Shown: positions 40,936 to 51,557 of the stretch, piece by piece
Layout: every line of letters starts with the position of its first letter
How positions within the stretch are numbered: position 1 is the stretch's first letter
Assembly: GCA_001485295.1 (NCBI GenBank)
Contig: BBOA01000004.1
Coordinates: 118,843-182,842 of the forward strand
Reading direction: 5' to 3'
Origin: Type-B symbiont of Plautia stali
GTDB taxonomy: Bacteria > Pseudomonadota > Gammaproteobacteria > Enterobacterales > Enterobacteriaceae
DNA: 64,000 nucleotides
Position numbers and translations under genes: made by a program
Notes under the pieces: model-generated
What the model was told of the DNA's origin: nothing
Database searches by the model: none
What the model saw: only the letters and a program-made list of their open reading frames with translations

Positions 40936-42402
40936 ATGAAAAAACTGCTCCCACTTCTCATTGAGCTGAGCCTAGCCGGTTTCAGCCTTGCAAGTCAGGC
41001 AGAGGACTTGCTGCAGGTCTATCAACAAGCGCGCCTGAGCAACCCGAATTTACGTAACTCCGCAGCCACCCGCGACGCCGCCTTTGAAAAGATCAATGAA
41101 ACGCGCAGTCCTTTGTTGCCTCAGTTAGGTTTAGGCGTGGATTACACCTATAGCAATAGTTATCACGACAGCAGCGGCCTTCATTCCAACACGACTAGGG
41201 GATCGCTGCAATTAACGCAGACCATTTTCGACATATCGAAATGGCGCGCGCTGACGCTGCAGGAGAAAGCCGCCGACATTCAGGACGTCACCTATCAGGT
41301 GGCGCAGCAGGATTTAATCCTCAACACCGCTAACGCCTATTTCAACGTATTAAAGGCGATTGATACCCTTTCTTACACCGAAGCACAAAAACAGTCGATC
41401 TACCGTGAGCTGGATCAGACCACGCAGCGTTTCAACGTCGGCCTGGTGGCGATTACAGATATGCAGAACGCCCGCGCGCAGTACGACAGCGTGCTGGCGA
41501 ACGAAGTGACCGCGCGCAACAACCTCGACAATATGGTCGAGTCGCTACGTCAGATCACCGGCAACGACTACCTTGCGCTGGCGTCGCTGAATATCGATCG
41601 CTTTAAAACCGCTAAGCCGGGCATGGTGAGCGCACTGTTAAAGCAGGCTGAGAGCCGTAACCTCAATCTGCTGTCGGCGCGTCTGAACCAAGATCTGGCG
41701 CGCGAGCAGATTCGCTCTACAGAAGCCGGCCATATGCCGACGCTGGATCTAACCGCCTCAACCGGCCTGTTGAACAGCAAGTACGGCGGCAGCCGCGCCA
41801 ACCAGAGCACCGGCAGCACCGATTCCATTAGCGGCACTAACCAGGTGGGCTTAAGCTTCTCGCTGCCGCTCTACAGCGGCAGCGCGGTCACCTCACAGGT
41901 GAAGCAGGCGCAGTACAACTACATCAGCGCCAGCGAACAGCTGGAGAGCACGCATCGCTCCACCGTGCAGACTGTACGCTCCTCTTACAACAACGTGAAC
42001 GCCTTAGTGAGCAGCATCGAGGCCTACAAACAGGCGGTGGTCTCTGCGCAAAGCTCGCTGGATGCGTCAGAAGCGGGTTATCAGGTCGGCACGCGCACTA
42101 TCGTCGACGTGCTGGACGCGACCACCACGCTCTACAACGCCAAACAGCAGCTCTCCGACGCGCGCTACCGCTATCTTATCAATCAGCTTAATATCAAATA
42201 TGCGCTGGGTACGCTGAACGAGCAGGATCTGCAGCAGCTTAACAGCCAGCTCGGCAAAGAGATTTCGACCTCGCCGGAAAGCGTCGCGCCGGAAAACCCG
42301 CAGCAGACCGCACGCGTCGAAAACGGTCCATCGGCGGAGCCAGCGACCTCTGCGACGCGTCCTGCCGCTCAGCGCAGCGGCGCAAATTCGTTCCGCAATT
42401 AA
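40936..42402 (+). CDS. tolC: Outer-membrane efflux channel TolC
   Basis: Trimeric outer-membrane channel-tunnel for AcrAB and other efflux pumps and type I secretion. The start is ATG 40936 (MKKLLPLLIEL), preceded by AAAAGGA; an ATG six bases earlier is less well placed. The signal peptide ends at ASQA. The mature protein, about 465 residues, has the two tandem OEP repeats: DISKWRALTLQEKAADIQDVTYQ in the first and YQVGTRTIVDVLDATTTLYNAKQQL in the second. The total of 488 residues is near E. coli (493). It is intact and probably leads tolC-ygiB-ygiC. Confidence 0.97.
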   Translation: MKKLLPLLIELSLAGFSLASQAEDLLQVYQQARLSNPNLRNSAATRDAAFEKINETRSPLLPQLGLGVDYTYSNSYHDSSGLHSNTTRGSLQLTQTIFDISKWRALTLQEKAADIQDVTYQVAQQDLILNTANAYFNVLKAIDTLSYTEAQKQSIYRELDQTTQRFNVGLVAITDMQNARAQYDSVLANEVTARNNLDNMVESLRQITGNDYLALASLNIDRFKTAKPGMVSALLKQAESRNLNLLSARLNQDLAREQIRSTEAGHMPTLDLTASTGLLNSKYGGSRANQSTGSTDSISGTNQVGLSFSLPLYSGSAVTSQVKQAQYNYISASEQLESTHRSTVQTVRSSYNNVNALVSSIEAYKQAVVSAQSSLDASEAGYQVGTRTIVDVLDATTTLYNAKQQLSDARYRYLINQLNIKYALGTLNEQDLQQLNSQLGKEISTSPESVAPENPQQTARVENGPSAEPATSATRPAAQRSGANSFRN

Positions 42403-42543
42403 TCCTCAACGGACCGCTTTGCGGCCCGTCTCTCCGTTAAACGTATAACAACGTAAAGATCCTTTCCACATCAGGCCCTCAGCTTCATTTTCCACCAGCG
42501 ATCCCCTATTCTGAGCATCACCTTTGGGCACAGGATGACAAAT

Positions 42544-43215
42544 ATGAAACGGACAAAAAATATCCGCCATGCCGCTTTTAGCAAAAGCTGGCAGGCACAC
42601 CATTTAACGCCGGTCGCGCTGGCCATTACCGCAGTATTTACTTTAGCGGGCTGCGAACAGAGCGATGAAACAGTCTCGATGTATCAAAATGCGGACGACT
42701 GCAGCAAGGCCAATCCAAGCCAGAGCGCGCAGTGTACTACCGTCTACAACAACGCGCTAAAAGAAGCGGAACGCACCGCGCCAAAATACGCTACGCGTGA
42801 AGACTGCGTGGCGGAATTCGGCGAAAATCAGTGCCAGCAGGCACCGGCGCAGGCGGGCGTCGGCACCACGCAGAACGCCGAAGCGCAGCAGAGTGGCAGT
42901 TTCTGGATGCCGTTGATGGCGGGCTATATGATGGGTCGCCTAATAGGCGGCGGCGCGGGCTTCACGCAGCAGCCGCTCTTCTCGCCGCGCACCCCGAATA
43001 GTCCGGCCAACGGCCAGTTTGTGGACGCCTCGGGCAAAAACTACGGCGTCGCCACTTCCGGCCGCACTATGAACGTGCCGAAAACCGCGCTGGCGCCGAA
43101 ACCAGCTACCACCTCCACCATTATGCGCGGTGGCTTTGGCGAAACGGTCGCGAAGCAGAACAGCATGGCACGCAGCAGCGCCACCGGCACTTCCAGCCGT
43201 TCGCTGGGGGGCTAA
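42544..43215 (+). CDS. ygiB: DUF1190 lipoprotein-like protein YgiB
   Basis: It starts at ATG 42544 after AGGATGACA. An N-terminal hydrophobic stretch ends in a lipobox-like TLAGC. The middle holds cysteine-rich [19 protein letters not shown]; the C-terminal half is Gly/Ser/Pro-rich (GGGAGF to RSLGG). Its 223 residues match E. coli YgiB. The function is unproven; it co-occurs with tolC and ygiC across enterobacteria. The frame is intact. Confidence 0.92.
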   Translation: MKRTKNIRHAAFSKSWQAHHLTPVALAITAVFTLAGCEQSDETVSMYQNADDCSKANPSQSAQCTTVYNNALKEAERTAPKYATREDCVAEFGENQCQQAPAQAGVGTTQNAEAQQSGSFWMPLMAGYMMGRLIGGGAGFTQQPLFSPRTPNSPANGQFVDASGKNYGVATSGRTMNVPKTALAPKPATTSTIMRGGFGETVAKQNSMARSSATGTSSRSLGG

Positions 43216-43222
43216 AGCCTTT

Positions 43223-44383
43223 ATGCAACGCATTGCCATTAACGAGCGCCCCGACTGGCGCGAAAAGGCCACGAGATATGGCTTTCGTTTTCATACCATG
43301 TACGGCGAGCCATACTGGTGCGAAGACACCTACTACCAGTTCACGCTGGCGCAGATAGAAAAACTGGAAGTCACCACGGCGGAACTGCACCAGATGTGTC
43401 TGCAGGTGGTGGAGAAAGTGGTCGGCAGCGAACAGCTGCTAGAAAAATTCCGCATTCCTAAGCACACTTGGGATTTTGTCCGCGACTCTTGGACGCAGCG
43501 TCAGCCGTCGCTCTACTCGCGCCTCGACCTCGCCTGGGACGGCCAGAGCGACGCGAAGCTGCTGGAAAACAACGCGGATACGCCGACCTCGCTTTATGAA
43601 GCAGCTTTCTTTCAGTGGATCTGGCTGGAGGATCAGCTTAACGCCGGCCAGCTGCCGCCGGGCAGCGATCAGTTCAACTGCCTGCAGGAGAAGCTGATTG
43701 AGCGCTTCGCCGTGCTGCACCAGCAGCACGGTTTCCAGTGGCTGCACTTCGCCTGCTGCTACGATACCGAAGAAGATCGCGGCACGGTGCAGTACCTGCA
43801 GGACTGCGCTACCCAAGCGGGCCTGCCGAGCGAATTCCTCTATATCGACGAGATCGGCCTCGGCGATAAAGGCCAGTTCACCGATGTGAAGGATCAGGTG
43901 ATCAGCAGCCTGTTCAAGCTCTACCCGTGGGAGTTTATGCTGCGCGAGATCTTCTCGACCAAGCTGGGAGATGCGGGCGTGCGCTGGCTAGAGCCAGCAT
44001 GGAAAAGCATCGTCTCCAATAAGGCGCTGCTGCCGATGCTCTGGCAGATGTTTCCCAACCACCCCAACCTGCTGCCCGCCTATTTCGCCGAAGACAATGT
44101 GCCGCACATGGATAAGTATGTGGTGAAGCCGCTGTTCTCGCGCGAAGGCGCCAATATTCGCATCGTAGAAAACGGCCAAGAAATTGCGCGCGTTGACGGG
44201 CCGTACGGCGAAGAGGGCATGATCGTGCAGCAGTTACACCTGCTGCCGAAATTTGGCGACAGCTATACGCTGATCGGCAGCTGGCTGATTGATGATCAAC
44301 CGGCCGGCATCGGCCTGCGCGAAGATCGCGACCTGATCACCCAAGATCTTTCGCGTTTCTACCCTCACGTTTTTATCGAGTAA
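43223..44383 (+). CDS. ygiC: Glutathionylspermidine-synthase-like ATP-grasp protein YgiC
   Basis: The start at ATG 43223 ([16 protein letters not shown]), 7 nt after ygiB, gives 386 residues as in E. coli. ATP-grasp elements of the glutathionylspermidine synthetase C-terminal domain are present: [27 protein letters not shown] and the closing [27 protein letters not shown]. It is predicted to be a peptide-amine ligase in the cytosol; the true substrate is unknown. It is intact and operonic with tolC and ygiB. Confidence 0.94.
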   Translation: MQRIAINERPDWREKATRYGFRFHTMYGEPYWCEDTYYQFTLAQIEKLEVTTAELHQMCLQVVEKVVGSEQLLEKFRIPKHTWDFVRDSWTQRQPSLYSRLDLAWDGQSDAKLLENNADTPTSLYEAAFFQWIWLEDQLNAGQLPPGSDQFNCLQEKLIERFAVLHQQHGFQWLHFACCYDTEEDRGTVQYLQDCATQAGLPSEFLYIDEIGLGDKGQFTDVKDQVISSLFKLYPWEFMLREIFSTKLGDAGVRWLEPAWKSIVSNKALLPMLWQMFPNHPNLLPAYFAEDNVPHMDKYVVKPLFSREGANIRIVENGQEIARVDGPYGEEGMIVQQLHLLPKFGDSYTLIGSWLIDDQPAGIGLREDRDLITQDLSRFYPHVFIE

Positions 44384-44386
44384 ACA

Positions 44387-44408
44387 AAGCGGGCTGCCGG
44401 GCCCGCTT
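44387..44408 (+). terminator. Terminator after ygiC
   Basis: AAGCGGGC / GCCCGCTT, an 8-bp stem with a 6-nt loop, begins 3 nt after the ygiC stop. It serves the convergent pair ygiC and ygiD. Confidence 0.6.
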
Positions 44409-44412
44409 CTGC

Positions 44413-44910
44413 TTAACCTACCTGTACCGACAGCATGCTTATGCGCCCATCTCCGGCTCGTCAGCCTGACACGCGCCCAGCACTTAGAGCAGGCTCTGGC
44501 GTCGGATTCGACAGCGCGGCGTCGGGATGCTGCATAAAGTTCACTAGCGGATGCACCTCGTCTCCGCCCTGCTAGCTCAGGTTATCTCGCACGAACTGAT
44601 TAAAGCACTGCGCCCAAGGACAAGCCTCCGCAGTTTAATCCCAGCGCACCTTGCGCAGGTTATACACCACGTTGCCGCTGGCGACGATCATCACGCCGCT
44701 GTCGCGCAGCGCCGCCAGCTTTTTGCACTACTCAAAATGCCAAGCGGGTGGCTGCGTCACATCGACGCTAAGCTGCGCCATCGGAATGTCAGCGTTGGGA
44801 TACATCTTGATCAAGACGCCCTAGTCGCCTGATCGAATCCCTAATTCATCCTCAAAAATTCTCTATAGCGTAACGATACGCTCTTTAGCGACGCCGGGAA
44901 CGGGCATAAG
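44413..44910 (-). pseudogene. ygiD: 4,5-DOPA-extradiol-dioxygenase-like YgiD, N-terminal deletion and stops
   Basis: Only the C-terminal 165 or so codons remain: stop (Trp), GVLIKMYPNADIPMAQLSVDV, [38 protein letters not shown], stop, CPWAQCFNQFVRDNLS, stop (Trp), HPLVNFMQHPDAALSNPTPE and SMLSVQVG ending at 44415-44413. The N-terminal metal ligands are missing, and the conserved VVHNL has His changed to Tyr. It is oriented against ygiC here. Confidence 0.9.
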
Positions 44911-45008
44911 CATGATGAAGAGCATTAGTGGATTTAAACAACTTTTAGCCGACACTTCTTTACCAAATATAACCAGACGTTTCATATGGTTATCGCTAAA
45001 TTTATGCG

Positions 45009-45030
45009 AATGATTCTCATTAATGAGAAT
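45009..45030 (+). promoter_or_regulatory. Fur-like operator overlapping the zupT translation start region
   Basis: AATGATTCTCATT is the reverse complement of AATGAGAATCATT, a common Fur-box core. Together with the following AATGAGAAT it makes a perfect 18-bp palindrome at 45013-45030, ending 3 nt before the zupT ATG. Metal-dependent repression of zupT is inferred; a Zur or Mn sensor cannot be excluded. Confidence 0.5.
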
Positions 45031-45033
45031 GAG

Positions 45034-45715
45034 ATGTCTTTTCCTTTGCTGCTTACCGTGCTGGCTGGCAGTGCCACCTTTATCTATCGGCGCGCTGTTT
45101 GGCGTACTGGATCAAAAGCCGTCTAACCGTATGCTGGCCTTTGCGCCAGGCTTTGCGGGAGGCATTATGCTGCTTATTTCTCTGATGGAGATGTTGCCGA
45201 ACAAGCCGAGAACCGAAGGGATCTCGTCAGTGCTCGGTTATGGCATGTTTATGCTGGGCTGCCCGGCTACTTCACGCTGGATCGCCTGCTACCATACCAG
45301 ATTCGCAGGATCTAATGACGGCGCAGCATCATCCGGCGAAGCTCCGCCGCACAATGATCCTGCTGACGCTCGGCATCAGTCTGCATAATTTCCCGAAAGT
45401 CTGGCAGTGGACGACCCCATGTACGCCGCGACCGGATCGAAAAGCAAAACGCTCTTCTGGGCCTGCGTTCCCGGCCTAACGGAGATCTTCGGCGGGCTAC
45501 TGGCGTTTGCGCTGCTTGGCCCGATGATGTCGTGAGTGGTTATCGCGGCGGTGATGGTGTGCATCGCGGGCATTATGGTGGCACTGTCGTTGGATGAACT
45601 GATGCCACTGGCGCGGGAGATCGATCCTCACAACAGCCCGAGTTACGGCATGCTGTGTGGCATGACGATAATGGGCGCGAGCCTCGCGCTGTTGCAGGTT
45701 AGCGACCTAGGCTAA
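45034..45715 (+). pseudogene. zupT: Zinc/divalent-metal transporter ZupT, decayed
   Basis: [16 protein letters not shown] is followed by a frameshift, then [34 protein letters not shown]. More frameshifts precede [18 protein letters not shown] (metal-site H-N-F-P-E with Glu changed to Lys). A deletion removes the second H-N-x-P-E helix. MYAATGSKSKTLFWACV follows, then [43 protein letters not shown] and TAA. It is inactive. Confidence 0.93.
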
Positions 45716-45734
45716 AGCCTGCTGAAAACAAAAA

Positions 45735-45751
45735 GGGCCGCTTAGCGGCCC
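45735..45751. terminator. Bidirectional terminator between zupT and ribB
   Basis: GGGCCGC-TTA-GCGGCCC is followed by GTTGCTTTT on the plus strand and by TTTTTGTTTTC on the minus strand, so it fits both convergent genes, best for ribB. Confidence 0.75.
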
Positions 45752-45779
45752 GTTGCTTTTAGTGCTCAGTTTAGCTGGC

Positions 45780-46427
45780 CTAGCGCGTTTCATGCCCGCG
45801 GCGCCAAGCTACCAGATCTCCAATGGAAACCACCGGCATGTTGTGCGCTTTCGCGAAGGTGATCGCTTCCGGCACGTGCGCCATGCTGCCGTCGTCGTTG
45901 GTGAGTTCGCACAGCACGCCCGCCGATTTAAAGCCCGCCAGCGTCACCAGATCGATGGTCGCTTCGGTGTGGCCGCCGCGCGTCAGGACGCCGCCGTCAC
46001 ACGCGCGCAACGGAAAGACGTGGCCAGGGCGATTCAGATCGCTGGGTTTGGCGTTATCGGCAATAGCCGCGCGAATAGTCGTAATGCGATCTTTGGCGGA
46101 AACGCCAGTAGTGACGCCTTCGGCGGCTTCAATCGTCACCGTAAAGCTGGTGCCGTAAGAGCTGGTGTTATTTTCCACCATCATCGGCAGTTCAAGCTGC
46201 TGACGACGCTCTTCGGTCAGGCAAAGGCAAACAATTCCGCTGCCGTGACGAATGGTCAGCGCCATTTGTTCAACGGTCATGGTTTCTGCCGCGAAGATCA
46301 TATCGCCTTCGTTTTCACGGTTTTCGTCGTCAAGCACCATCACGCCGCGTCCCTCACGGAGTGCTGCGACTGCACGTTTTACACGCTGTTCCGGCGTGCC
46401 AAATTCAGAAAAAAGCGTCTGATTCAT
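45780..46427 (-). CDS. ribB: 3,4-dihydroxy-2-butanone-4-phosphate synthase RibB (C-terminus shortened by a new TAG)
   Basis: Converts ribulose-5-phosphate to the four-carbon riboflavin precursor. The 215-residue product keeps [11 protein letters not shown] (acidic loop), [24 protein letters not shown] and [11 protein letters not shown]. The stop is TAG at 45782-45780. Directly after it the frame reads Ala-Ser-TAA, matching the family end K/Q-A-S; CAG to TAG within CGCCAGGCC would explain it. Loss of three tail residues should be harmless. The gene is preceded by an FMN riboswitch. Confidence 0.96.
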   Translation of the reverse strand: MNQTLFSEFGTPEQRVKRAVAALREGRGVMVLDDENRENEGDMIFAAETMTVEQMALTIRHGSGIVCLCLTEERRQQLELPMMVENNTSSYGTSFTVTIEAAEGVTTGVSAKDRITTIRAAIADNAKPSDLNRPGHVFPLRACDGGVLTRGGHTEATIDLVTLAGFKSAGVLCELTNDDGSMAHVPEAITFAKAHNMPVVSIGDLVAWRRGHETR

Positions 46428-46540
46428 GGTAATAAAGCCTTATAAGATATATGAGTTACCAGAATCAGGGCGAGCTTTAGGAGTGATGTTATAAGACATA
46501 GCAATAACGCGAAGCGGGCGCAGCCCGGCAGATGTCGTTA

Positions 46541-46677
46541 CCCTCTCCCATCCGGACTTTAACCGTCGGCCCCGGAATTACACCGGATCTGCTGACCTTT
46601 CCGTTGCCGGAAAGCGCTCGCGGGCTTTCAGCCGTAGCTGATTTACCGCCGGTGGGGAATTTCGCCCCGCCCTGAGA
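46541..46677 (-). promoter_or_regulatory. FMN riboswitch (RFN element) upstream of ribB
   Basis: On the minus strand the leader begins near AGGGCGGGGCGAAATTCCCC and includes the conserved blocks ACCGGCGGTAAAT, AGCCCGCGAGCG, GATCCGGTGTAATTCC, GGGGCCGACGGT and AGTCCGGATGGGAGAGG. These are the paired regions of the RFN aptamer, in order. It lies 114-250 nt before the ribB start and should lower ribB expression when FMN is plentiful. Confidence 0.95.
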
Positions 46678-46852
46678 ATAAAAATTACTATAGCGCCATT
46701 CCACAGGTCGGGCAATCAACAAAACCGCAAATGCTTTTGCATTTCCTGCCGTGTCTATTTCGGATTTAACCTTTTCGTTTCAGGCATTACACTTAACCCT
46801 TATCAGACTACAACCCCTGCTGTCACCAGCAACACGAAACTAGGAAATCATT

Positions 46853-47155
46853 ATGATCGACACGAAAAAAATTGAACAACTTGCGCGTCAGGTGCACGAG
46901 GCGATGCCGAAAGGGATTCGTGAATTTGGCGACGATGTCGAAAAGAAAATTCGCCAAGTTCTGCAGGCGCAGCTGACACATATGGATTTGGTCAATCGTG
47001 AAGAGTTTGATGTGCAGACGCAGGTTCTGCTACGCACGCGTGAAAAGCTGGCCGCGCTGGAACAGCGTCTGACACAGCTGGAAAGCCAGAAGCCCTACGC
47101 CGCGCCCGCGGTGGTCACGCCCGATCCAGCAGGAAAAATCTACACGCCGCAGTAA
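46853..47155 (+). CDS. ubiK: Ubiquinone biosynthesis accessory factor UbiK (YqiC)
   Basis: A 100-residue BMFP-type protein: [38 protein letters not shown], then a C-terminal coiled coil ([30 protein letters not shown]) that trimerises. In E. coli it binds UbiJ and supports aerobic ubiquinone synthesis. AGGAAATC precedes the ATG. It is divergent from ribB, as in E. coli; glgS, which follows there, is absent. It is intact. Confidence 0.94.
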   Translation: MIDTKKIEQLARQVHEAMPKGIREFGDDVEKKIRQVLQAQLTHMDLVNREEFDVQTQVLLRTREKLAALEQRLTQLESQKPYAAPAVVTPDPAGKIYTPQ

Positions 47156-47189
47156 GCTATTAGATAGACGGCGTGCGCGCGCCCGCATG

Positions 47190-48623
47190 CTACTCGCCGC
47201 GAATGGTTTTGATGATATTGGTAGTAGAGATGCCGTCTTCGAAGTTCAGCACGCGCACATCGCCGCCGTTCGCCCACACCTCTTTACTGCCCACGATATC
47301 CTCCGGCTTGTAGTCGCCGCCCTTTACCAGCAAATCCGGCAACACGCTGGCAATCAGACGCTGCGGCGTATCTTCTTCAAACGCCGCTACCCAGTCCACT
47401 GCTTCCAGCGCGCCGAGCACGATCATGCGGTTGACCAGCGGATTCACCGGACGACTGCTGCCCTTCAGACGCTTCGTCGACGCGTCGCTGTTGACCGCCA
47501 CGATCAAGCGGTCGCCCAGCTTGCGCGCGTTAGCTAGATAGGAGACGTGACCCGCGTGTAAAATGTCGAACACGCCGTTGGTCATCACCACTTTCTCGCC
47601 GCGCTTGCGCGCCCGCTCGACCGCGATTTTAAGCTGAGCTTCGTTCATGATGCCGAAACCTTCGTCCGGGCGCGCATGCACGGCGTTTTCCAGCTCAACT
47701 GGGCTGACGGTAGATGTGCCCAGCTTGCCGACGACGACGCCCGCCGCCACGTTCGCCATAAAGCAGGCTTCTTCCAGCGAGTCGCCTGCCGCCAGCGTCG
47801 CCGCCAACACGCCGATCACCGTGTCGCCTGCGCCGGTAACGTCGAAGACCTCCTGCGCCTGCGTCGGCAGATGCAGCAGCGCCTTGCCAAGCTGCAGCAG
47901 CATCATGCCGTTTTCAGAACGCGTCACCAGCAGCGCGGAGAGTTCATAATCCGTCACTAACTGCATGCCGCGGCTGACCATCTCCTCTTCATTTTTACAT
48001 TTGCCGACTACTGCCTCGAACTCCGATAGGTTCGGCGTCAATAGCGTCGCGCCGCGGTAGCGCTCGAAGTCGGTGCCTTTAGGATCGATCAGCACCGGCA
48101 CCTTCGCTTCGCGCGCCAAGCGGATCATGGTCTGTATGCTGGAGAGCGTGCCTTTGGCATAGTCGGAAAGCACCAGCGCTCCAACGGTCGCCAGCGACTG
48201 ACGCAGTCGCTGATGGATCGGTTCCGGATCGACCTGCTCGAACCCCTCTTCAAAATCGAGACGAAGCAGCTGCTGATTGCGCGACAGCACGCGCAGCTTG
48301 ATAATGGTGGGATGGGTTTTGACCGCAACGAAGTCACAACGAACGTTGACCTTCTCCAGCGTGTCGCTCAGCACGCGCGCCGCATCGTCTTCGCCGGTCA
48401 GACCGACCAGCTGCGACGCCGCGCCCAGCGCCGCAATGTTCATTGCCACGTTTGCCGCGCCGCCGGGACGCTCTTTAATCGTGTCCACTTTCACTACCGG
48501 CACCGGCGCTTCAGGAGAGATACGGCTGGTGGGGCCATACCAGTAGCGATCTAACATCACGTCGCCTACCACTAGCACCGAAGCACGATCGAACGCGGGC
48601 AAAGTAACTTTCATTCCAGACAC
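47190..48623 (-). CDS. hldE: Bifunctional heptose-7-phosphate kinase / heptose-1-phosphate adenylyltransferase HldE
   Basis: Makes ADP-heptose for the LPS inner core. It has 477 residues, the E. coli length. The N-terminal PfkB/ribokinase domain (about 1-318) has GGAANVAMN and the catalytic [11 protein letters not shown]. The C-terminal nucleotidyltransferase domain (about 344-477) has [16 protein letters not shown]. The frame is intact. It lies 65 nt downstream of glnE, the conserved order. Confidence 0.97.
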   Translation of the reverse strand: MSGMKVTLPAFDRASVLVVGDVMLDRYWYGPTSRISPEAPVPVVKVDTIKERPGGAANVAMNIAALGAASQLVGLTGEDDAARVLSDTLEKVNVRCDFVAVKTHPTIIKLRVLSRNQQLLRLDFEEGFEQVDPEPIHQRLRQSLATVGALVLSDYAKGTLSSIQTMIRLAREAKVPVLIDPKGTDFERYRGATLLTPNLSEFEAVVGKCKNEEEMVSRGMQLVTDYELSALLVTRSENGMMLLQLGKALLHLPTQAQEVFDVTGAGDTVIGVLAATLAAGDSLEEACFMANVAAGVVVGKLGTSTVSPVELENAVHARPDEGFGIMNEAQLKIAVERARKRGEKVVMTNGVFDILHAGHVSYLANARKLGDRLIVAVNSDASTKRLKGSSRPVNPLVNRMIVLGALEAVDWVAAFEEDTPQRLIASVLPDLLVKGGDYKPEDIVGSKEVWANGGDVRVLNFEDGISTTNIIKTIRGE

Positions 48624-48688
48624 TCCAGACTGGAGTAAAAATAGTGCGCGGATGATAGCACAGATGCGATCCGTGCTATCAACCGGTG

Positions 48689-51532
48689 CTAAGGGGTTAG
48701 CGGCGACGTCAGCCAGCGCTGCCAGCTCGCCGCGACGGTTTGCCGTTTGGCGGCAAAGGCGCCCGGCTCGACATGACCCGGCAGCTCCTGCAGCGCCAGA
48801 CGATGCAGCGCGTCGCGCAGCGTGACGTAGGCATGGGTCAGCGCCTGTGCCTCCGCCTCCGGCATTTTGTTATAGCGCGCAGCCAGTTCGAAAATCCGCA
48901 CGTTATCGGACCAGCACGTCAGCTCAGGCTGTTCGGCGGCCCAAGCCAAGACAAGATATTGCGCGATGAATTCAATATCGGTAATGCCGCCCTCATCGGT
49001 TTTAATCTCCCAGCGCCCTTTATGCTTGTTGCTGAGATGCGCGCGCATTTTCTCGCGCATATCGCACACCTCTTTTTGCAGTGCCTCCAGCGTGCGCGGC
49101 AAGCAGAGGATGGCGTGGCGGATGGCGTTAAAGCGTCCGGCCAGCGCTTCATCGCCAAACACCGCGCGCGCGCGCACCAGCGCCTGATGTTCCCATGTCC
49201 AAGCCTCGTGACGCTGATAGTCGTCAAAGGCGTCGAAGGTGCTGACTAGCATGCCGGCCGCGCCGGAAGGCCGCAGGCGCGCGTCCACCTCATAGAGAAT
49301 GCCCGACGCGGTGCGCGTGCTGAAGAGATGCATAATGCGCTGCGCCAGCCGCAGATAGAACTGGCGGCCGTCGATGTTACGCTCGCCGTCCGTCACCGCG
49401 TCCGCTGGGCAATCGTGCAGAAACACTAGGTCGAGATCGGAGCTGTAGCCCAGCTCCCAGCCGCCCAGCTTGCCGTAGCCCAGTACCGCGAAGCCGCGCT
49501 CGCTATCATTTTTCAAGTGTCCCGGCCGACCGTAGCGCTGCACCATTATCTGCCATGCCTGTTGCACCACCGACTCGATAATGGCTTCCGCCAGCCAAGT
49601 TAGGTGATCGCTCACTTTCATCACCGACAGCGTACCGGCGATATCGGCCGCCGCGATGCGTAGCAGCTGCGCCTGTTTGAACTGGCACACCGCCTCTAGC
49701 TGCTGCTCTTCATCATCTACCGGGATACGCATCAGGTACTGGCGCAGCTCGTCGCGGTAGGCATCGGTAGCGGTCGGCTGATAGAGCGTGGCGGGATCGA
49801 GCAACTCATCCAGCAGCAGCGGATAGCACGCCAGCTGGCTGGCGATCATCGGCGACGCCGCGCACAGGCGGATCAGATGCCGCAGCGCGCCGTAATATTC
49901 GACCAGAAGCTCAAGATAGGTGCTGCGCGTCAGCACGCCCAGCAGCAACGGCACCAAGCGGCTGAAGGTGACGGCGGCGTCGTCGCGCGGGCAGACCTCG
50001 CTTAACAGGCGAGGCATCAGCTGGTCAATTGCCAGCCGCGCGCGCGGACCGATCGTGCGGCGGCTAATGTCCTGGCGAAAATCCTCCAGCGCACGATGTA
50101 GCGACCGGCGCTGTTCATCGTCGAGCTGCGGCACCAGCGGCGCCAGCTCCGCATCCTCGAGCGAATCCTGCCACATGCCGCTGAACTCTAGCAGCTCGGA
50201 TTGATCGCCTATTTCCGGGATATCTTCGCCGATCATTCCGTCCAAAATGGCGCGCACCGCCGCCATGTGCGTTTCAAGCTGCGCCGTTAAAGCGGCCCAG
50301 CTCTCTACATTCATCGCCCAGGCGAGCCGCGCGCGGTCGAGCGGATCAGTCGGCAGCGTCTGGGTCTGTTCGTCATTGAGGCTTTGCAGCAAATTTTCCA
50401 GATGACGCAGGAAAAGGTAGGCCGCGCGCAGCGTCGCCACCTGCTCCGCCGTCAGCAGTGCCAGTTCGCCAATCGCCGACAACGTGGGCAGCAATGAATG
50501 CAACTGTAGCGAGCGCTCACGTCCGCCGCGTATCAGCTGGAAGACCTGCACGATAAATTCGGTTTCGCGAATGCCGCCTGCTCCCAGTTTGATATTGTTG
50601 GTCAGCCCGCGCCGCCGCACTTCGCGCGTGATCATGCTCTTCATGTTGCGCAAAGACTGGATGACGCTGAAGTCGATATAGCGACGATAGATAAACGGGC
50701 GCAGCATCTGCTGCAGCTCCTGGCTCCAGCGACCCTGATCGTCGCCCATCAGGCGCGCCTTGACCATCGCATAGCGCTCCCAGTCACGGCCCTGCTCCTG
50801 ATAATAGTCTTCCAGTGCGGCGAAGTTCAGCGCCAGCGGCCCGCTGTCGCCAAAGGGGCGCAGCCGCATATCGACGCGGTAGACAAAGCCGTCCATAGTG
50901 GGCTGATCCAGCACTTTGATCAGCCGCTGCCCCATGCGGGTGAAAAACTGCGCGTTATCCAGCCTGCGTCGGCCGCCGCGCGTGGTGCCGTTTTCCGGCC
51001 AGGCAAAAATCAGATCGATGTCGGAAGAGAAGTTGAGTTCGCCGCCGCCCAGCTTGCCCATGCCGAGGATCAGTATCGGCTGCGGTTCGCCCGCGCTGTT
51101 GCAGGGCGTGCCGAAATCCTTGCAGCAGTCTGCGTAGACCCAGTCGCGCGCGCGGCTAATCAGTACTTCCGCCAGCACGCTGAGCTGCTGCAGGCTTTGC
51201 TCGGTGCTCGCTTCTTGCAGGCACTGCATCCAGGCGACCCGCACTAGCACACGTCGACGAAACAACCGCAGCGCGCTCATTAGCACCGCCTCGCCGTCAA
51301 CCGTGGCGATGTCGGCATCCAGCCAGCGTGAATAGAGCCGCCACTCGTCCGGTTGCGGTGGCGACTGCTGGATCGCCAGCCACCATTCCGAGTGACGCTG
51401 CAGGTTCTCGACGATGAAATCACTGAACGCCAGCGCAGCGCGCTGTGTGTCAGTTAAGGCGTCTGCGGCGACGCCGAGGCGCTCGGCCGCGCTGGCCGCC
51501 TGCGCCTGTAATTCAGCGGGTGACTCTAACAA
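48689..51532 (-). CDS. glnE: Glutamine synthetase adenylyltransferase/deadenylase GlnE
   Basis: Bifunctional enzyme that adds and removes AMP on glutamine synthetase in response to PII and glutamine. It has 947 residues (E. coli 946). Two nucleotidyltransferase domains are seen: [20 protein letters not shown] (about 150-170) and [20 protein letters not shown] (about 690-710), each followed by conserved R-x-R-P-x-G-x-x-G. The start is TTG (51532-51530) with GGGAGA eight bases before. The frame is intact although it holds five CTAG tetramers. Confidence 0.96.
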   Translation of the reverse strand: MLESPAELQAQAASAAERLGVAADALTDTQRAALAFSDFIVENLQRHSEWWLAIQQSPPQPDEWRLYSRWLDADIATVDGEAVLMSALRLFRRRVLVRVAWMQCLQEASTEQSLQQLSVLAEVLISRARDWVYADCCKDFGTPCNSAGEPQPILILGMGKLGGGELNFSSDIDLIFAWPENGTTRGGRRRLDNAQFFTRMGQRLIKVLDQPTMDGFVYRVDMRLRPFGDSGPLALNFAALEDYYQEQGRDWERYAMVKARLMGDDQGRWSQELQQMLRPFIYRRYIDFSVIQSLRNMKSMITREVRRRGLTNNIKLGAGGIRETEFIVQVFQLIRGGRERSLQLHSLLPTLSAIGELALLTAEQVATLRAAYLFLRHLENLLQSLNDEQTQTLPTDPLDRARLAWAMNVESWAALTAQLETHMAAVRAILDGMIGEDIPEIGDQSELLEFSGMWQDSLEDAELAPLVPQLDDEQRRSLHRALEDFRQDISRRTIGPRARLAIDQLMPRLLSEVCPRDDAAVTFSRLVPLLLGVLTRSTYLELLVEYYGALRHLIRLCAASPMIASQLACYPLLLDELLDPATLYQPTATDAYRDELRQYLMRIPVDDEEQQLEAVCQFKQAQLLRIAAADIAGTLSVMKVSDHLTWLAEAIIESVVQQAWQIMVQRYGRPGHLKNDSERGFAVLGYGKLGGWELGYSSDLDLVFLHDCPADAVTDGERNIDGRQFYLRLAQRIMHLFSTRTASGILYEVDARLRPSGAAGMLVSTFDAFDDYQRHEAWTWEHQALVRARAVFGDEALAGRFNAIRHAILCLPRTLEALQKEVCDMREKMRAHLSNKHKGRWEIKTDEGGITDIEFIAQYLVLAWAAEQPELTCWSDNVRIFELAARYNKMPEAEAQALTHAYVTLRDALHRLALQELPGHVEPGAFAAKRQTVAASWQRWLTSPLTP

Positions 51533-51557
51533 AGTCTTCTCTCCCTAATGGGTCAGA

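Noticed and set aside
46489..46722. Small minus-strand open frame over the ribB leader
   Set aside because: It overlaps the FMN riboswitch aptamer, whose conserved blocks explain the sequence.
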